Below, in pieces: positions 17,888-27,617 of a stretch of 34,671 nucleotides of DNA. This stretch comes from Spirochaetaceae bacterium. Its GTDB lineage: Bacteria > Spirochaetota > Spirochaetia > Treponematales > Breznakiellaceae. A program made the translations under genes and the position numbers. The notes beneath the pieces were generated by a model. It saw nothing but the letters and a program-made list of their open reading frames with translations, did no database searches and was not told the origin of the DNA. Each line of letters starts with the position of its first letter. Position 1 is the stretch's first letter. Where the stretch lies: contig JAITBE010000020.1 of NCBI GenBank assembly GCA_031283755.1, forward strand, positions 1 through 34,671, in the 5' to 3' direction.

Positions 17888-18343
17888 TTAAAATAACTTT
17901 TTTGAGTCCAGCAGTATGGTCACGGGACCGTCATTGGTATAGGAAACGTCCATATGGGCCTGAAAGATCCCGCTTTGACAGACCAGCCCCTGTTCCCGAA
18001 TTTTCTCCATAAAATATTCGTAGAGTCCTTTGGCCTCCGCGCCTTCCGCGGCATTGGAATAAGACGGCCGCCGGCCCTTCCGGGCGTCCGCCAAAAGGGT
18101 AAACTGGGAAACCGTCAGGACCTCGCCGCCGGTTTCCAGGACAGAGCGGTTCATCACCCCCGCGGAATCGGGAAAGATCCGTAAACCGGCGATTTTTTCC
18201 GCAAGGTAGCCGGCATCGGCTTCGGAATCCCCCTGGGCGACCCCCAGATATACCAGGATCCCCCGGGCAATTTTTCCGGTTACCCCTCCCTCCACGGAAA
18301 CCTGCGCGTCCCGGACCCGCTGTACTACGGCTCTCATAAACAA
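17888..18343 (-). CDS. dtd: D-aminoacyl-tRNA deacylase
   Basis: MRAVVQRVRDAQVSVEGGVTGKIARGILVYLGV, LTVSQFTLLADARKGRRPSYSNAA, FQAHMDVSYTNDGPVTILLDS. ATG of MRAVVQ lies 6 nt inside the track start. Confidence 0.96.
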   Translation of the reverse strand: MFMRAVVQRVRDAQVSVEGGVTGKIARGILVYLGVAQGDSEADAGYLAEKIAGLRIFPDSAGVMNRSVLETGGEVLTVSQFTLLADARKGRRPSYSNAAEGAEAKGLYEYFMEKIREQGLVCQSGIFQAHMDVSYTNDGPVTILLDSKKLF

Positions 18344-18385
18344 ATAACCCTCAAAATCATCTTATCCCTCCGGAGGGAACGAAAA

Positions 18386-19510
18386 TTACCGCCGGTTATC
18401 AAGGATTCCCGGCTGATACAGGGCGATACCTTCCAGGTGTACCGCAGCCCCCTGGCCGTCCCCGGTAACAACCGGGATAACCCGGCCCAATACTTCCAGG
18501 GGCTTTTCAGGATTTACCGCAACGGAAAAATTAAAAACCACCGGTACTATCCCTTCCAGGGTTCTACGGGTATCATAACCCACCAGAAAATCAAAGGCGG
18601 TAACGGACTCCCCGGCGTCAAGATTGGTGGCCATCCCCCGCCAGATCACATAACAGTCCCGGTAAAGACCGGGATCCTCCGCCACCGTTGGGTAGGGGAA
18701 ACGATCCTTTAAGCTGTCAAACCCGGGAACCTCCAGGTAGGACAAAAGCAGCCGGGCCTTGTTTTTAATAGCCTCGGAGGCATTGGATTCGATGATCCGG
18801 TTAAGTTCCACCCTGGCGGCCTCATCCCGGAGATCGGTAAATAAAGAACGGGCCCTGTTATAGGTATCCACCACTTGATCTTTGGTCAAAATATACCGGT
18901 AGCTGCCGCCGATCTGGACCGGCGTCTGCAATTCCTCGTGTTCCAGGGCGCTTCCGGCATACCCGTCCCGGGGGAAAACGGATTTGACCGGCAGAGAGAT
19001 AATATTGAATTTGAGCAGTATCCCCCCGCAAACCATGACAACGATCAGGATGCCAAGCGCCGCCACGGCTATCCGGGGGGGCAGCTTAGGCAGGGGCGGA
19101 TAAAACCGGACAAGCTTCCCCGACTCTATCCATAGGGGAAACGCATCGGTCCCCGAATATTTCCGTATCCCATTGAGGGCTTTTTGGGCGATCCGGTTAT
19201 GCCCGTCTTTATCCAGCACTTCCAGGTAGAGATCCAGGGCCCGATCCGTATCCCCCCGGCGGAGAAAAAGAACCGCCAACCCCAAAAGCACCTGGGGATC
19301 TTGAAATTTTACTTCCCTGGCCCGCTTAAGATAGGTCAAGGCCCCGCCAAAATCACCGGCATGGAGGCACAATACCCCCAGAACATAATAATAAATAAAG
19401 GAATTCTGGTATCGAACGGCTTCGTTTTCCAGATTATGGATAGCTTCCCCAAATTTACCGCGCCGGGCAAGCCGGAACGCCCGGGTCAGGATAGGATCAA
19501 ATTTCATCAT
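18386..19510 (-). CDS. TPR-repeat protein with one central TM segment
   Basis: 374 aa; TPR-like N-terminus (LGVLCLHAGDFGGALTYLKRAREVKFQDPQVLLGLAVLFLRRGDTDRALDLYLEVL) and hydrophobic IAVAALGILIVVMVCGGILL. Confidence 0.7.
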   Translation of the reverse strand: MMKFDPILTRAFRLARRGKFGEAIHNLENEAVRYQNSFIYYYVLGVLCLHAGDFGGALTYLKRAREVKFQDPQVLLGLAVLFLRRGDTDRALDLYLEVLDKDGHNRIAQKALNGIRKYSGTDAFPLWIESGKLVRFYPPLPKLPPRIAVAALGILIVVMVCGGILLKFNIISLPVKSVFPRDGYAGSALEHEELQTPVQIGGSYRYILTKDQVVDTYNRARSLFTDLRDEAARVELNRIIESNASEAIKNKARLLLSYLEVPGFDSLKDRFPYPTVAEDPGLYRDCYVIWRGMATNLDAGESVTAFDFLVGYDTRRTLEGIVPVVFNFSVAVNPEKPLEVLGRVIPVVTGDGQGAAVHLEGIALYQPGILDNRR

Positions 19511-19576
19511 CTTTTAACGGGGAAACCGGCATTCCCCCGGGCGGTCCGGCAAGGGGTAATTTTACCATTGCTTCCG

Positions 19577-20227
19577 TTACCTCCCTTTTAATTGAGATAC
19601 CAGGGCCTTTTTGTCCGGGGCATTAAAAAAAGCCGACCCGGCAACCAGTACATCCACCCCCGCATCCCGGGCCTGGGCCGCGGTAGTCTCATTGATCCCT
19701 CCGTCAACGGAAATAAGGAAGGATAAACTCTTTTTTCCCCTGAGCAGGGCGAGGTTTTTTACCTTTTCAAGACACTCCGGGATAAGGACCTGTCCGCCGA
19801 ACCCGGGGTTGACGGTCATCACCAAAACCAGATCAACCAGGGGCAATAGCTCTTCTATCATAACGACCGGAGTAGAGGGGACGATACTGATCCCCGTCTT
19901 TTTTCCCAATTTTCGGATGGATTGAAGGATCCGGTGGGAATGTACCGCCGCTTCCACATGAAAGGTGATATAATCCGCCCCGGCCTGGGCAAATTCATCG
20001 ATAAGATCCTCCGGCCGATACACCATAAGGTGGACATCAAGCACCGAAGAGGTATAGGGCCGCAGGTCCGCGGCCATTTTGGGGCCAAAGGTTAAATTGG
20101 GAACAAATTTACCATCCATGACATCTAAGTGTATCCATTCAGCCCCTGAATCATCTATATCGGCCACCGCGGCGGCCAGATTGGAAAAATCCGCGGCCAG
20201 CACCGAGGGAGCAATAATACAACTCAT
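19577..20227 (-). CDS. rpe: Ribulose-phosphate 3-epimerase
   Basis: APSVLAADFSNLAAAV, WIHLDVMDGKFVPNLTFGP, LDVHLMVYRPE, VLVMTVNPGFGGQVLIPECLEKV, SVDGGINETTA. Confidence 0.97.
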   Translation of the reverse strand: MSCIIAPSVLAADFSNLAAAVADIDDSGAEWIHLDVMDGKFVPNLTFGPKMAADLRPYTSSVLDVHLMVYRPEDLIDEFAQAGADYITFHVEAAVHSHRILQSIRKLGKKTGISIVPSTPVVMIEELLPLVDLVLVMTVNPGFGGQVLIPECLEKVKNLALLRGKKSLSFLISVDGGINETTAAQARDAGVDVLVAGSAFFNAPDKKALVSQLKGR

Positions 20228-20328
20228 ATCAGGATAATACCCTTTCAGAGGGGCCTTGTAAAGAAGGAGAAAAATAGTATAGTATAGAAGCTATAATTTT
20301 TACCAAAATGTGTTAAAATATTCAAGCT

Positions 20329-21264
20329 ATGAATACGGAAACATCAGTACCGGGGCTCATTCAGAAAGCCTATGACAACCTGAAAGCCTCCGATGTAACT
20401 TCGGCCCTGCGGGTTTTAGATGAAGCCTTGGGATTGGATTATGATAATCCCGAAGTGGTTTACGGATTAAAATGCCTTAACTGGTGGCTTGAACGGATAA
20501 AACGCCTGGATGATTTCCATGATCCCTATGATAAGGGGGGGTTTATTCTTTCCCAATGGAAATCTTTTTATACTTTTTTGGATCGCATTGGGGAAGGATA
20601 TGACGCGTGTCTTTATGCGGTGCGGCGTTTCGTTTTTTCCACCGCCCTTAAGTCCTTTGAGGACGTGTTGGGCGACGGGGTAAACCAGCATGATCCGGGA
20701 TTGTTGCTACAGGTGGGATGCTGTTACAAGGGGGTCGGTAACTACGAGGAAGCCCTCAAATATATGGAACAGGCGGCCCGGTTCAGGAGGGAGGATGGGG
20801 AAACCCTCTCGGAACTGGCGGATGTTAATGCCCTTTTGGAAGAAACCAGGGCCGCCAAGGTTTTATTTCGGGAGGCGTTTTTTACGGATCCCCAGGGGGT
20901 TAATCTCAGATCCATGGAGTCGGAATTGATTATACGCCTCGCGGACAGGGTAAAAGAGAAGGGATATTCGGGGCAGGAACTTTTGGAATGGATACCTATT
21001 TACGGACGCCTTTTTGGGGTATTTTCCATCAAAAGGGAGTTAAAATCCATTGAATTAAGCAGGATAAAACAATCCATTTTTTCCCTGGAGAACGAGATCC
21101 GGAGCCGTCCCGATAATATTTCCCTGCTGATACCCCGGCTTATCAACCGGTATTTTTGGTTAATAGACCATTATGAAAATATCCGGGAAAATCCCGGTCT
21201 TATCGAGGAGACAATGTTGAAAATAAAGATCCTCGATCCGGAAATATATGAACGTATGCATTAG
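20329..21264 (+). CDS. TPR-domain protein
   Basis: 311 aa; repeats such as LLQVGCCYKGVGNYEEALKYMEQAARFRREDGETLSELADVNALLEETRAAKVLFREAF. Confidence 0.7.
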   Translation: MNTETSVPGLIQKAYDNLKASDVTSALRVLDEALGLDYDNPEVVYGLKCLNWWLERIKRLDDFHDPYDKGGFILSQWKSFYTFLDRIGEGYDACLYAVRRFVFSTALKSFEDVLGDGVNQHDPGLLLQVGCCYKGVGNYEEALKYMEQAARFRREDGETLSELADVNALLEETRAAKVLFREAFFTDPQGVNLRSMESELIIRLADRVKEKGYSGQELLEWIPIYGRLFGVFSIKRELKSIELSRIKQSIFSLENEIRSRPDNISLLIPRLINRYFWLIDHYENIRENPGLIEETMLKIKILDPEIYERMH

Positions 21265-21353
21265 GGTTTTCGCGGTATTCCCAATGCCTCGGTTTTTGGA
21301 AATACTGCCTTGAATTGAGAGGGAAAAGCGGGCTTTTGACCGCCTTTCCCGGA

Positions 21354-21394
21354 GCCAATTCCAAGACCCCGCCGAGTTTTGGGATTGGCTTTTT
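21354..21394 (+). terminator. Intrinsic terminator after the TPR protein
   Basis: GCCAATTCCAA...TTTTGGGATTGGC (21354-21389) followed by TTTTT. Confidence 0.6.
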
Positions 21395-21494
21395 AGCATG
21401 GTTTTTACACCGGTAAAGACACCGGCGGTATAAATTTAGTATTATAAATTTGTACCCCATTTTAGAGGATGCCCATGGGGCAAGGAGTTACGAG

Positions 21495-24179
21495 ATGTCT
21501 GAAGCTCTCCTAAAAAATGTACAGGAAATGCTGAATGAGGAAAAGTGGACCAGAGCTACCCTCAGCAATTATTCAACCACCCAGTTTAAAGAGCTGGATC
21601 TCGTTCTGAAAGAAGCCGGGGAAAAGCGGGCATATGATGAACTTAAAAAACTCTGTGATGAACATCTGGTTCATACCAAAAACAGCATTATCGCCCTCTA
21701 TATTTCGGGAATGATAGCCCTGTCCCGGCAGATCATTGACGATTCCGCCCTGATTGCCCTGGTTACTATTTTTGTGGATAACCATAAGTGGAATATTGTA
21801 AAATACCTTTGCGAACGGATCCTGGATTATGGGGAATCGAAATTTGCCCTGCGGACCCTGGGGGACTGTTACAAAAACGAAAATGAGGAAGAGGCCATTT
21901 ACGGCATTTGGGAGCGGCTGGTTAAAGTTGATTATGAAGAGGCGGATCTGGCCAAGTCCCTGGCAGAGCATTATGAAAAACTCAGCCACGTGGACGCGGC
22001 GGTAGATTATTATAAAAAAGCCCTGCACCGTTATATCAACAAGCAGCTTTTCACCAATGTCCGGGAAATTTGGATAAAACTGCTGGAATACTGCCCCGAG
22101 GATATCGACTTTTTTCTTCATGTTCAGAAAAAAGTCTCCAAAAACATCAACGAGGAAAAGGCGGTCCTCCTTCTTGAGGATGTCTACGGTTCCTGTAAAC
22201 AGCGGGGAGACATCAATACCGCCATCAATATCCTCAAACTTATTCTGCAATACGATGAAAAAGATTCCGTAGCCAGGAAGGAAATTATCGAATGTTTTAG
22301 GCAGAAACACACGAATCATAGCCAGATGGAAGAATATATCCGTATTTCCAATCTTGCCCAAAACTGGCGTAACGTCCACGAGGCTATTTTAGACTTTGAA
22401 AAACATATTGCCTTTGATAAGGGTAATTTTGTCTACCACCGGACCTGGGGAGTCGGCCGAATCGCCGAGGTCCAGGGGGATGAGATCACCATCGACTTCG
22501 CGAAGAAACGGGCCCATTCCATGTCCCTTAAAATGGCGGTGAACGCCCTCCAGACCCTTTCAAAGAACCATATTTGGGTTTTAAAAGCCACTCAGAAAAA
22601 AGAAAAACTCCATGACCGGGTAAAAAACGAGCCTTCCTGGGCATTACGGACGGTGATCAGAAGTTTCAACAACTCCTGTGATATTAAACGGATCAAGGCC
22701 GAGCTGGTACCTTCAATATTATCCCCGGGGGAATGGACCGCCTGGAGTACCAAAATACGGGAAATCCTGAAATCGGATCCTTCCTTTGGGGTGAGTCCCG
22801 AGAATATCGATATTTTTACGGTTCGGGATCGGCCCATCAGTATTGAGGAAAAACTCTATAATGAATTTAAGGCGGAGCGAAATTTCTTTGACCGGGTTTT
22901 AACCGTCCGGAACTATGCCGCCCAAAAGGATGTGGAGCTGGATTCGGAATATTTTACCGAAATGACCGCCTATTTTTTGGGATACCTTCGGTCGTATAAT
23001 CAGGTTAACGAACAGGTGGTCGCTTCGTATCTCCTTATCAAGGATCTTGCCGGCCGGTACCCCCACCTGGGGGCAGGGCTTTCCTTCAATTTTCTTGATA
23101 TTTTTGACGGAATCGAAGATATACCGGGCTTATTTTTTAACCTCAAGGACAGTAAACTACGGGAGGAATTCCTCCGGCATATCCAGCTTTTCGTACCCTC
23201 CTGGCCGGATATTTATATAAAACTTTTACCCTTCGCCCTCTCAAATTCGATTATCCTGAGCCTTATAAAAGAGGGACATGAGGAAAAACTCGTTGCCCTG
23301 GTCCAACAGTGTTTTGAGAATTACCGGGATTACCGGGAGGCGTTGGTCTGGTTCTTTAAAAACTTTAAAACCGAACCGTGGTTTGAAAGCGCCGCAATTC
23401 CCCTGGAAAAACAGTTTATTACCCTGATCCATATCATGGATATAACCTACCGGGAAATAGAAAATCATCGGGAAACTACAGAAAACCGTAAGATAAATAA
23501 GCAGGTATACACTATACTTTTTAAAGACGGTATGTTGGCTTCATTTATCAATCAGGCGGATCCTGATACTATTATCCGTATTTTTACCTTTATTGAAGAC
23601 GTAAAGGATCTGGATCCGGCGGACAAATTAAACCTCCGCAGCCTTATTTTGGAGAAGGATCCGAATTTTAAATTCTTCGGGGATGTGGAAAAGAAGGTGT
23701 CCCGGGGACTCATGGTAACCGCGGCCATGTATGAGGAAAAACAACGGTATCTTCAGCACATCATGGACGTGGAAGTCCCGGCTAATTCCAAGGAAATTGC
23801 CTTCGCCCTTTCCCTAGGCGATTTACGGGAAAACGCAGAATACAAGGCGGCTAAGGAGAAACAGGAAATCCTCAATTCAACGGTGGCAAAACTGAAAGAC
23901 GAGATTGAACGGGCTCAATTATTTGATCCCGCTACGGTCAATACAAGCCGGGTATCCTTTGGAACCAAGGTCGTTTTATCCAATGAGGACACCGGTAAAA
24001 AAGAGGTGTATACCATCCTTGGCCCCTGGGAATCGGACCCTGAAAACCAGATCATTTCTTATCTATCCCCTCTTGGCGGAGCGATTTTAAATAAAAAGGT
24101 GGGAGAAAAATTTAATTTCTCTATTAATGATGAAAAAGCATCTTATACGGTGGATCGTATTTCTGCGGTTAATTTTTGA
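21495..24179 (+). CDS. greA: Large GreA-like transcription elongation factor with long N-terminal helical/TPR-like extension
   Basis: C-terminal GreA hallmarks (LSLGDLRENAEYKAAKEKQEILNSTVAKLKDEIERAQLFDP..., VSFGTKVVLSNEDTGKKEVYTILGPWESDPENQIISYLSPLGGAILNKKVGE). Start at MSEALLKNVQEML chosen over 21450. Confidence 0.88.
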   Translation: MSEALLKNVQEMLNEEKWTRATLSNYSTTQFKELDLVLKEAGEKRAYDELKKLCDEHLVHTKNSIIALYISGMIALSRQIIDDSALIALVTIFVDNHKWNIVKYLCERILDYGESKFALRTLGDCYKNENEEEAIYGIWERLVKVDYEEADLAKSLAEHYEKLSHVDAAVDYYKKALHRYINKQLFTNVREIWIKLLEYCPEDIDFFLHVQKKVSKNINEEKAVLLLEDVYGSCKQRGDINTAINILKLILQYDEKDSVARKEIIECFRQKHTNHSQMEEYIRISNLAQNWRNVHEAILDFEKHIAFDKGNFVYHRTWGVGRIAEVQGDEITIDFAKKRAHSMSLKMAVNALQTLSKNHIWVLKATQKKEKLHDRVKNEPSWALRTVIRSFNNSCDIKRIKAELVPSILSPGEWTAWSTKIREILKSDPSFGVSPENIDIFTVRDRPISIEEKLYNEFKAERNFFDRVLTVRNYAAQKDVELDSEYFTEMTAYFLGYLRSYNQVNEQVVASYLLIKDLAGRYPHLGAGLSFNFLDIFDGIEDIPGLFFNLKDSKLREEFLRHIQLFVPSWPDIYIKLLPFALSNSIILSLIKEGHEEKLVALVQQCFENYRDYREALVWFFKNFKTEPWFESAAIPLEKQFITLIHIMDITYREIENHRETTENRKINKQVYTILFKDGMLASFINQADPDTIIRIFTFIEDVKDLDPADKLNLRSLILEKDPNFKFFGDVEKKVSRGLMVTAAMYEEKQRYLQHIMDVEVPANSKEIAFALSLGDLRENAEYKAAKEKQEILNSTVAKLKDEIERAQLFDPATVNTSRVSFGTKVVLSNEDTGKKEVYTILGPWESDPENQIISYLSPLGGAILNKKVGEKFNFSINDEKASYTVDRISAVNF

Positions 24180-24336
24180 CCATGGGGGGTGTTTCAAGAT
24201 ATCAGAGGTTGAAAAACAAGCTTTGTTTGTAAGCGGCCTTGGATTTAAAGGGAAAAGCGCCCCGGCTTAACGGGGAGCTTAAACGCTTTTCCCAAAGCCG
24301 GCTCAAGGGATTATGAATTTGGAGAGGAGGATATTT

Positions 24337-26247
24337 ATGGTATCCCGGATTTATAAAGAAGGGAAACAAATATCCGCAAAAAAAGTATTTTTATTGGTTT
24401 TATTGTTATGTTGGCCCTTTTTTTTCGTAGTTGGCCAGGAAAAACCCCTTGATCTGATACTGATTCTGGATACTTCCTCAAGCATGAGCGGTTCATACCA
24501 AAAAACTTTGGATTATGTAACCGGCAATTTCCTCAAAGAATTCCTCCGTATGGGAGATACCTTTCATCTTATCTCCTTTTCCGATACACCCCGGCTGGAA
24601 ATAACCCGTCGTATAGCGGGTCGGGGGGACGTGGAAACCGTCATAGGCCGTTTGTTCCTCCTCTATCCCCTGGATCCCTATTCTGATATTTCCGAAGCCT
24701 TGGCCTATGGAGAACGCTATGCGGCATCCATTCCAGGTACCAGGGGAAAAAAGGTGGTCCTTATCTCCGACGGGGACCATAGTCCCCAGCAAGGAGGAAC
24801 AGAGGAGGGGTCCATACAGAATCTTATTTCCCAGACCACCGCCCGTTTAAACAGGGCCGGAATAGATTTTTATTATGTTCCGGTACCGGTTGTAGGGAAC
24901 GGTCCCTCCTCAGGCAGAAGCCGGATGTTACCCATCCCGAACCGTCCGGCAGCCCAGCCGGCCGTCCCTCCGGCATCACCCCGGCAGACGCCCCAAGCCC
25001 AGACACCCGTGCCGCCGGCAGGACCAACAACGGCCCAGACCGCCCGCCCCGAAACCGGCCCCGTCCAAACCCAGCGGCCCGTACCGCCGGCAGAACAGAC
25101 GCCGGAACCCCGGCAACCCGAGGCGGAAAAACCAAGCCCGGAAATACCGGCTGTGTCCCCTTCACCAAAAGTTACGGATAAGGAATCTTCCCCGGGGAAA
25201 GCCAGGTATCAAGCCGGGGACATCTCCCTATTCGGCTTACCCCTGGCCTGGTTTACCGGGGGTATCTTTGGGGTGATCCTGATTTTGGCCTTTATTATTT
25301 TTCTGATGATAAAACGGCTTCAGACTTCTCCCAACAGGACCTTTGCCCATGCCGCCGGCGCTTCCCCGGAAAAACCGATTCCCGCGGGAAAACCGGAAGT
25401 TTCCAAAGACGACAGGGTACCGCAAAACAAAAATCTTTTTGCCGCTTATCCGGCGGTCCCGTATCAGAACGAGCTAAAAAAGCCAGGGGCAAGCCTTGAG
25501 GCGGCGTTGCCGGAAAAAAAATCGACGGCCCCGGCCGAATCCCTGCCCAAAACCGAAGATAGGGCAACACCGATTTCATATCCCGGCCCCAGGGATCGCC
25601 AGGATAAGGGAGGGGCGGATATGACCGGCGGCCCAATAAAAAACCCGGAAACAAGCCCCGGGGCGGCATTGCCGGAAAAAAAATTGACGGCCCCGGCCGA
25701 GTCCCTGCCCAAAACCGAAGATAGGGCAACACCGATTTCATATCCCGGCCCCAGAGACCGCCAGGATAAGGGAGAGGCGAATACGGTCCCCGGCGGTTCA
25801 ATCAGCAGCGGAGGCCCCCGGAAGATTTTCCCCGTGAATTCGAATTCCTACAAAAGTAATACCCAAACTGATAAGGGGCCGCTGATGTTGTCCCTTTTTG
25901 TGGAAGACCAGAACACCAACATAGGCAGACGGAATATCCATGCCATTAAATCCGGTTATTCCTTCACCATAGGGGGCGGTAAATCGGATTTTTTGATTTT
26001 CCTCGTCCCCATCCCCCCCCGGATAGCGGAACTCCGCAGCAATGGCGCCCAATGTACCTTTATTCCCCGGAAACCGGAGTTTTTTCCCGACATTGGTTCC
26101 CAACCGGTTCCAAATTGTGTCGGAATACCCATACGGATCATTTCGGAAAGACAATATGAACTTTTCATACGGATAGATCGTTACGAGGATCCTTTAATAG
26201 CCCTGAACCGTCTACTCCATTCAGTGGACGTACCCGGGTATTGGTAG
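24337..26247 (+). CDS. VWA-domain membrane protein with Pro/Thr-rich linkers and an internal tandem repeat
   Basis: AGGAGGATATTTATG RBS/start; signal/TM KVFLLVLLLCWPFFFVVG, MIDAS DTSSSMSGSY, second TM GGIFGVILILAFIIFLMI. Confidence 0.82.
   Translation: MVSRIYKEGKQISAKKVFLLVLLLCWPFFFVVGQEKPLDLILILDTSSSMSGSYQKTLDYVTGNFLKEFLRMGDTFHLISFSDTPRLEITRRIAGRGDVETVIGRLFLLYPLDPYSDISEALAYGERYAASIPGTRGKKVVLISDGDHSPQQGGTEEGSIQNLISQTTARLNRAGIDFYYVPVPVVGNGPSSGRSRMLPIPNRPAAQPAVPPASPRQTPQAQTPVPPAGPTTAQTARPETGPVQTQRPVPPAEQTPEPRQPEAEKPSPEIPAVSPSPKVTDKESSPGKARYQAGDISLFGLPLAWFTGGIFGVILILAFIIFLMIKRLQTSPNRTFAHAAGASPEKPIPAGKPEVSKDDRVPQNKNLFAAYPAVPYQNELKKPGASLEAALPEKKSTAPAESLPKTEDRATPISYPGPRDRQDKGGADMTGGPIKNPETSPGAALPEKKLTAPAESLPKTEDRATPISYPGPRDRQDKGEANTVPGGSISSGGPRKIFPVNSNSYKSNTQTDKGPLMLSLFVEDQNTNIGRRNIHAIKSGYSFTIGGGKSDFLIFLVPIPPRIAELRSNGAQCTFIPRKPEFFPDIGSQPVPNCVGIPIRIISERQYELFIRIDRYEDPLIALNRLLHSVDVPGYW
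25501..25779 (+). repeat. Tandem 162-bp in-frame duplication within the VWA gene
   Basis: gcggcrttgccggaaaaaaaatygacggccccggccgartccctgcccaaaaccgaagatagggcaacaccgatttcatatcccggccccag occurs at 25501 and 25663. Confidence 0.9.
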
Positions 26248-26255
26248 GAACCGGG

Positions 26256-27617
26256 TTAATCCAGCCCTAATCTTTGGAGTACATCCCGGGCTTTCCGGGC
26301 GAGGCTGCCGTTTTTTTCATCGGTTAATTCCTTGATCTGGGCGGCGAGCCCCCTAAATTCGTTATTTATAGCCATGTCCAGGGCAAGAGACTTTTCAACC
26401 ACCCCGCCGGAAGTCAAAAACCGCCGGGCAAGACCTTCGACGGCGCCGGTCCGGGCGGTTCCCAGGCCCCGGAGGAGCCCGGTGTACAGGGCGGTTTGAT
26501 TTTTCGTTTTGGCCTCGTCCATTTCAAGGATCACCTTCCCCGCGTAATCATCGGCGTTATTTTGAATCAACATTTCCGCCGCCAGAATCCTGACCCGGTC
26601 GGTATTTTTCCGTTCCCCAAAAAGGTCCGCCAAAACAACGGCGGCTTCATGGGTTCCGATGGCCCCCAACGCCCGTATGGCCTCATCCTTTACCGTGGGA
26701 ATCTCATCTCTTTCGGCGCGGAAACGGAGATAGGGGATGGCTTCAATAAATTTCCGCTCCCCCGCGGCCTTGGCGGCGCTTATCCGGGTCCGGTAGTAGG
26801 AGTCCCGGAAGGCTTCTAAAATAGCCCCCTCCACCTCCTGACCGGAAAAAGGCCCCAGGGCGGCTATCGCGCCGGATCGCACATTGGGATCCGCGGAAAC
26901 CAAGGCGGTAAGAACCGTCTGCAGCCCTTCAGGATCGCCGATCTTGGAAAGGCTGTCCAGCGCCGCCATCCGCAGGGTCGGACGCTCATCATCGGATACG
27001 GCAATTTCCGACAACAGGGATATCCCCTGGCCGGATCCCAATTCACCCAGGGCAATCACAATTTCCCGGCGGTTTTCATCCCCGGGATTATGGTTCAGAT
27101 AAAAATCAATTAAATATTCCGCCGTATTATCAGCGGTTTCCGGATGAACCTTCCCCACTAAACCCAAGGCCCGAATGGCGTTACCCATAAACCGCTGCTC
27201 ATCCCGATCTATCAGATCCTTTAAGGGGTCGATGGCATCCTGGGCCTTAACTTTTCCCAGATAATCAAGAGCGGCATTTACCGCTTCAGTCGCTTCATCA
27301 TTCCGCTCTTTCACCGCCCGTAAGGCCCGTTCCTCCAAACCCTCCTTGCCCCGTTCCCCAAAAAAACTAAATACCCCGGAAAGGATTATCCGGTTTTTTG
27401 TGGATTGTACCAAGACGATAAGTTCATCATCCAGATAAAAGGCCTTTTCATTTTTTAAGGCTTGAATCAGCGCGGCTATTTCATTTTCCGTACCGTAACG
27501 GATCGTCTCCATCTGCTGCGTTTCTATGGTTTTATCCGGGGACGGATCCGAAGCCGACTGGGAAAATACCACAAACCCTGCGGAAAAAAATAAAAAACAT
27601 ACCAGGATATATTTCAT
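26256..27617 (-). CDS. Secreted HEAT-repeat protein
   Basis: Signal peptide MKYILVCFLFFSAGFVVFSQS; repeats such as AIRALGLVGKVH, IVIALGELGSGQGISLLSEIAV, AALDSLSKIGDPEGLQTVLTAL, AIAALGPF. ATGA overlap with tgt. Confidence 0.82.
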   Translation of the reverse strand: MKYILVCFLFFSAGFVVFSQSASDPSPDKTIETQQMETIRYGTENEIAALIQALKNEKAFYLDDELIVLVQSTKNRIILSGVFSFFGERGKEGLEERALRAVKERNDEATEAVNAALDYLGKVKAQDAIDPLKDLIDRDEQRFMGNAIRALGLVGKVHPETADNTAEYLIDFYLNHNPGDENRREIVIALGELGSGQGISLLSEIAVSDDERPTLRMAALDSLSKIGDPEGLQTVLTALVSADPNVRSGAIAALGPFSGQEVEGAILEAFRDSYYRTRISAAKAAGERKFIEAIPYLRFRAERDEIPTVKDEAIRALGAIGTHEAAVVLADLFGERKNTDRVRILAAEMLIQNNADDYAGKVILEMDEAKTKNQTALYTGLLRGLGTARTGAVEGLARRFLTSGGVVEKSLALDMAINNEFRGLAAQIKELTDEKNGSLARKARDVLQRLGLD

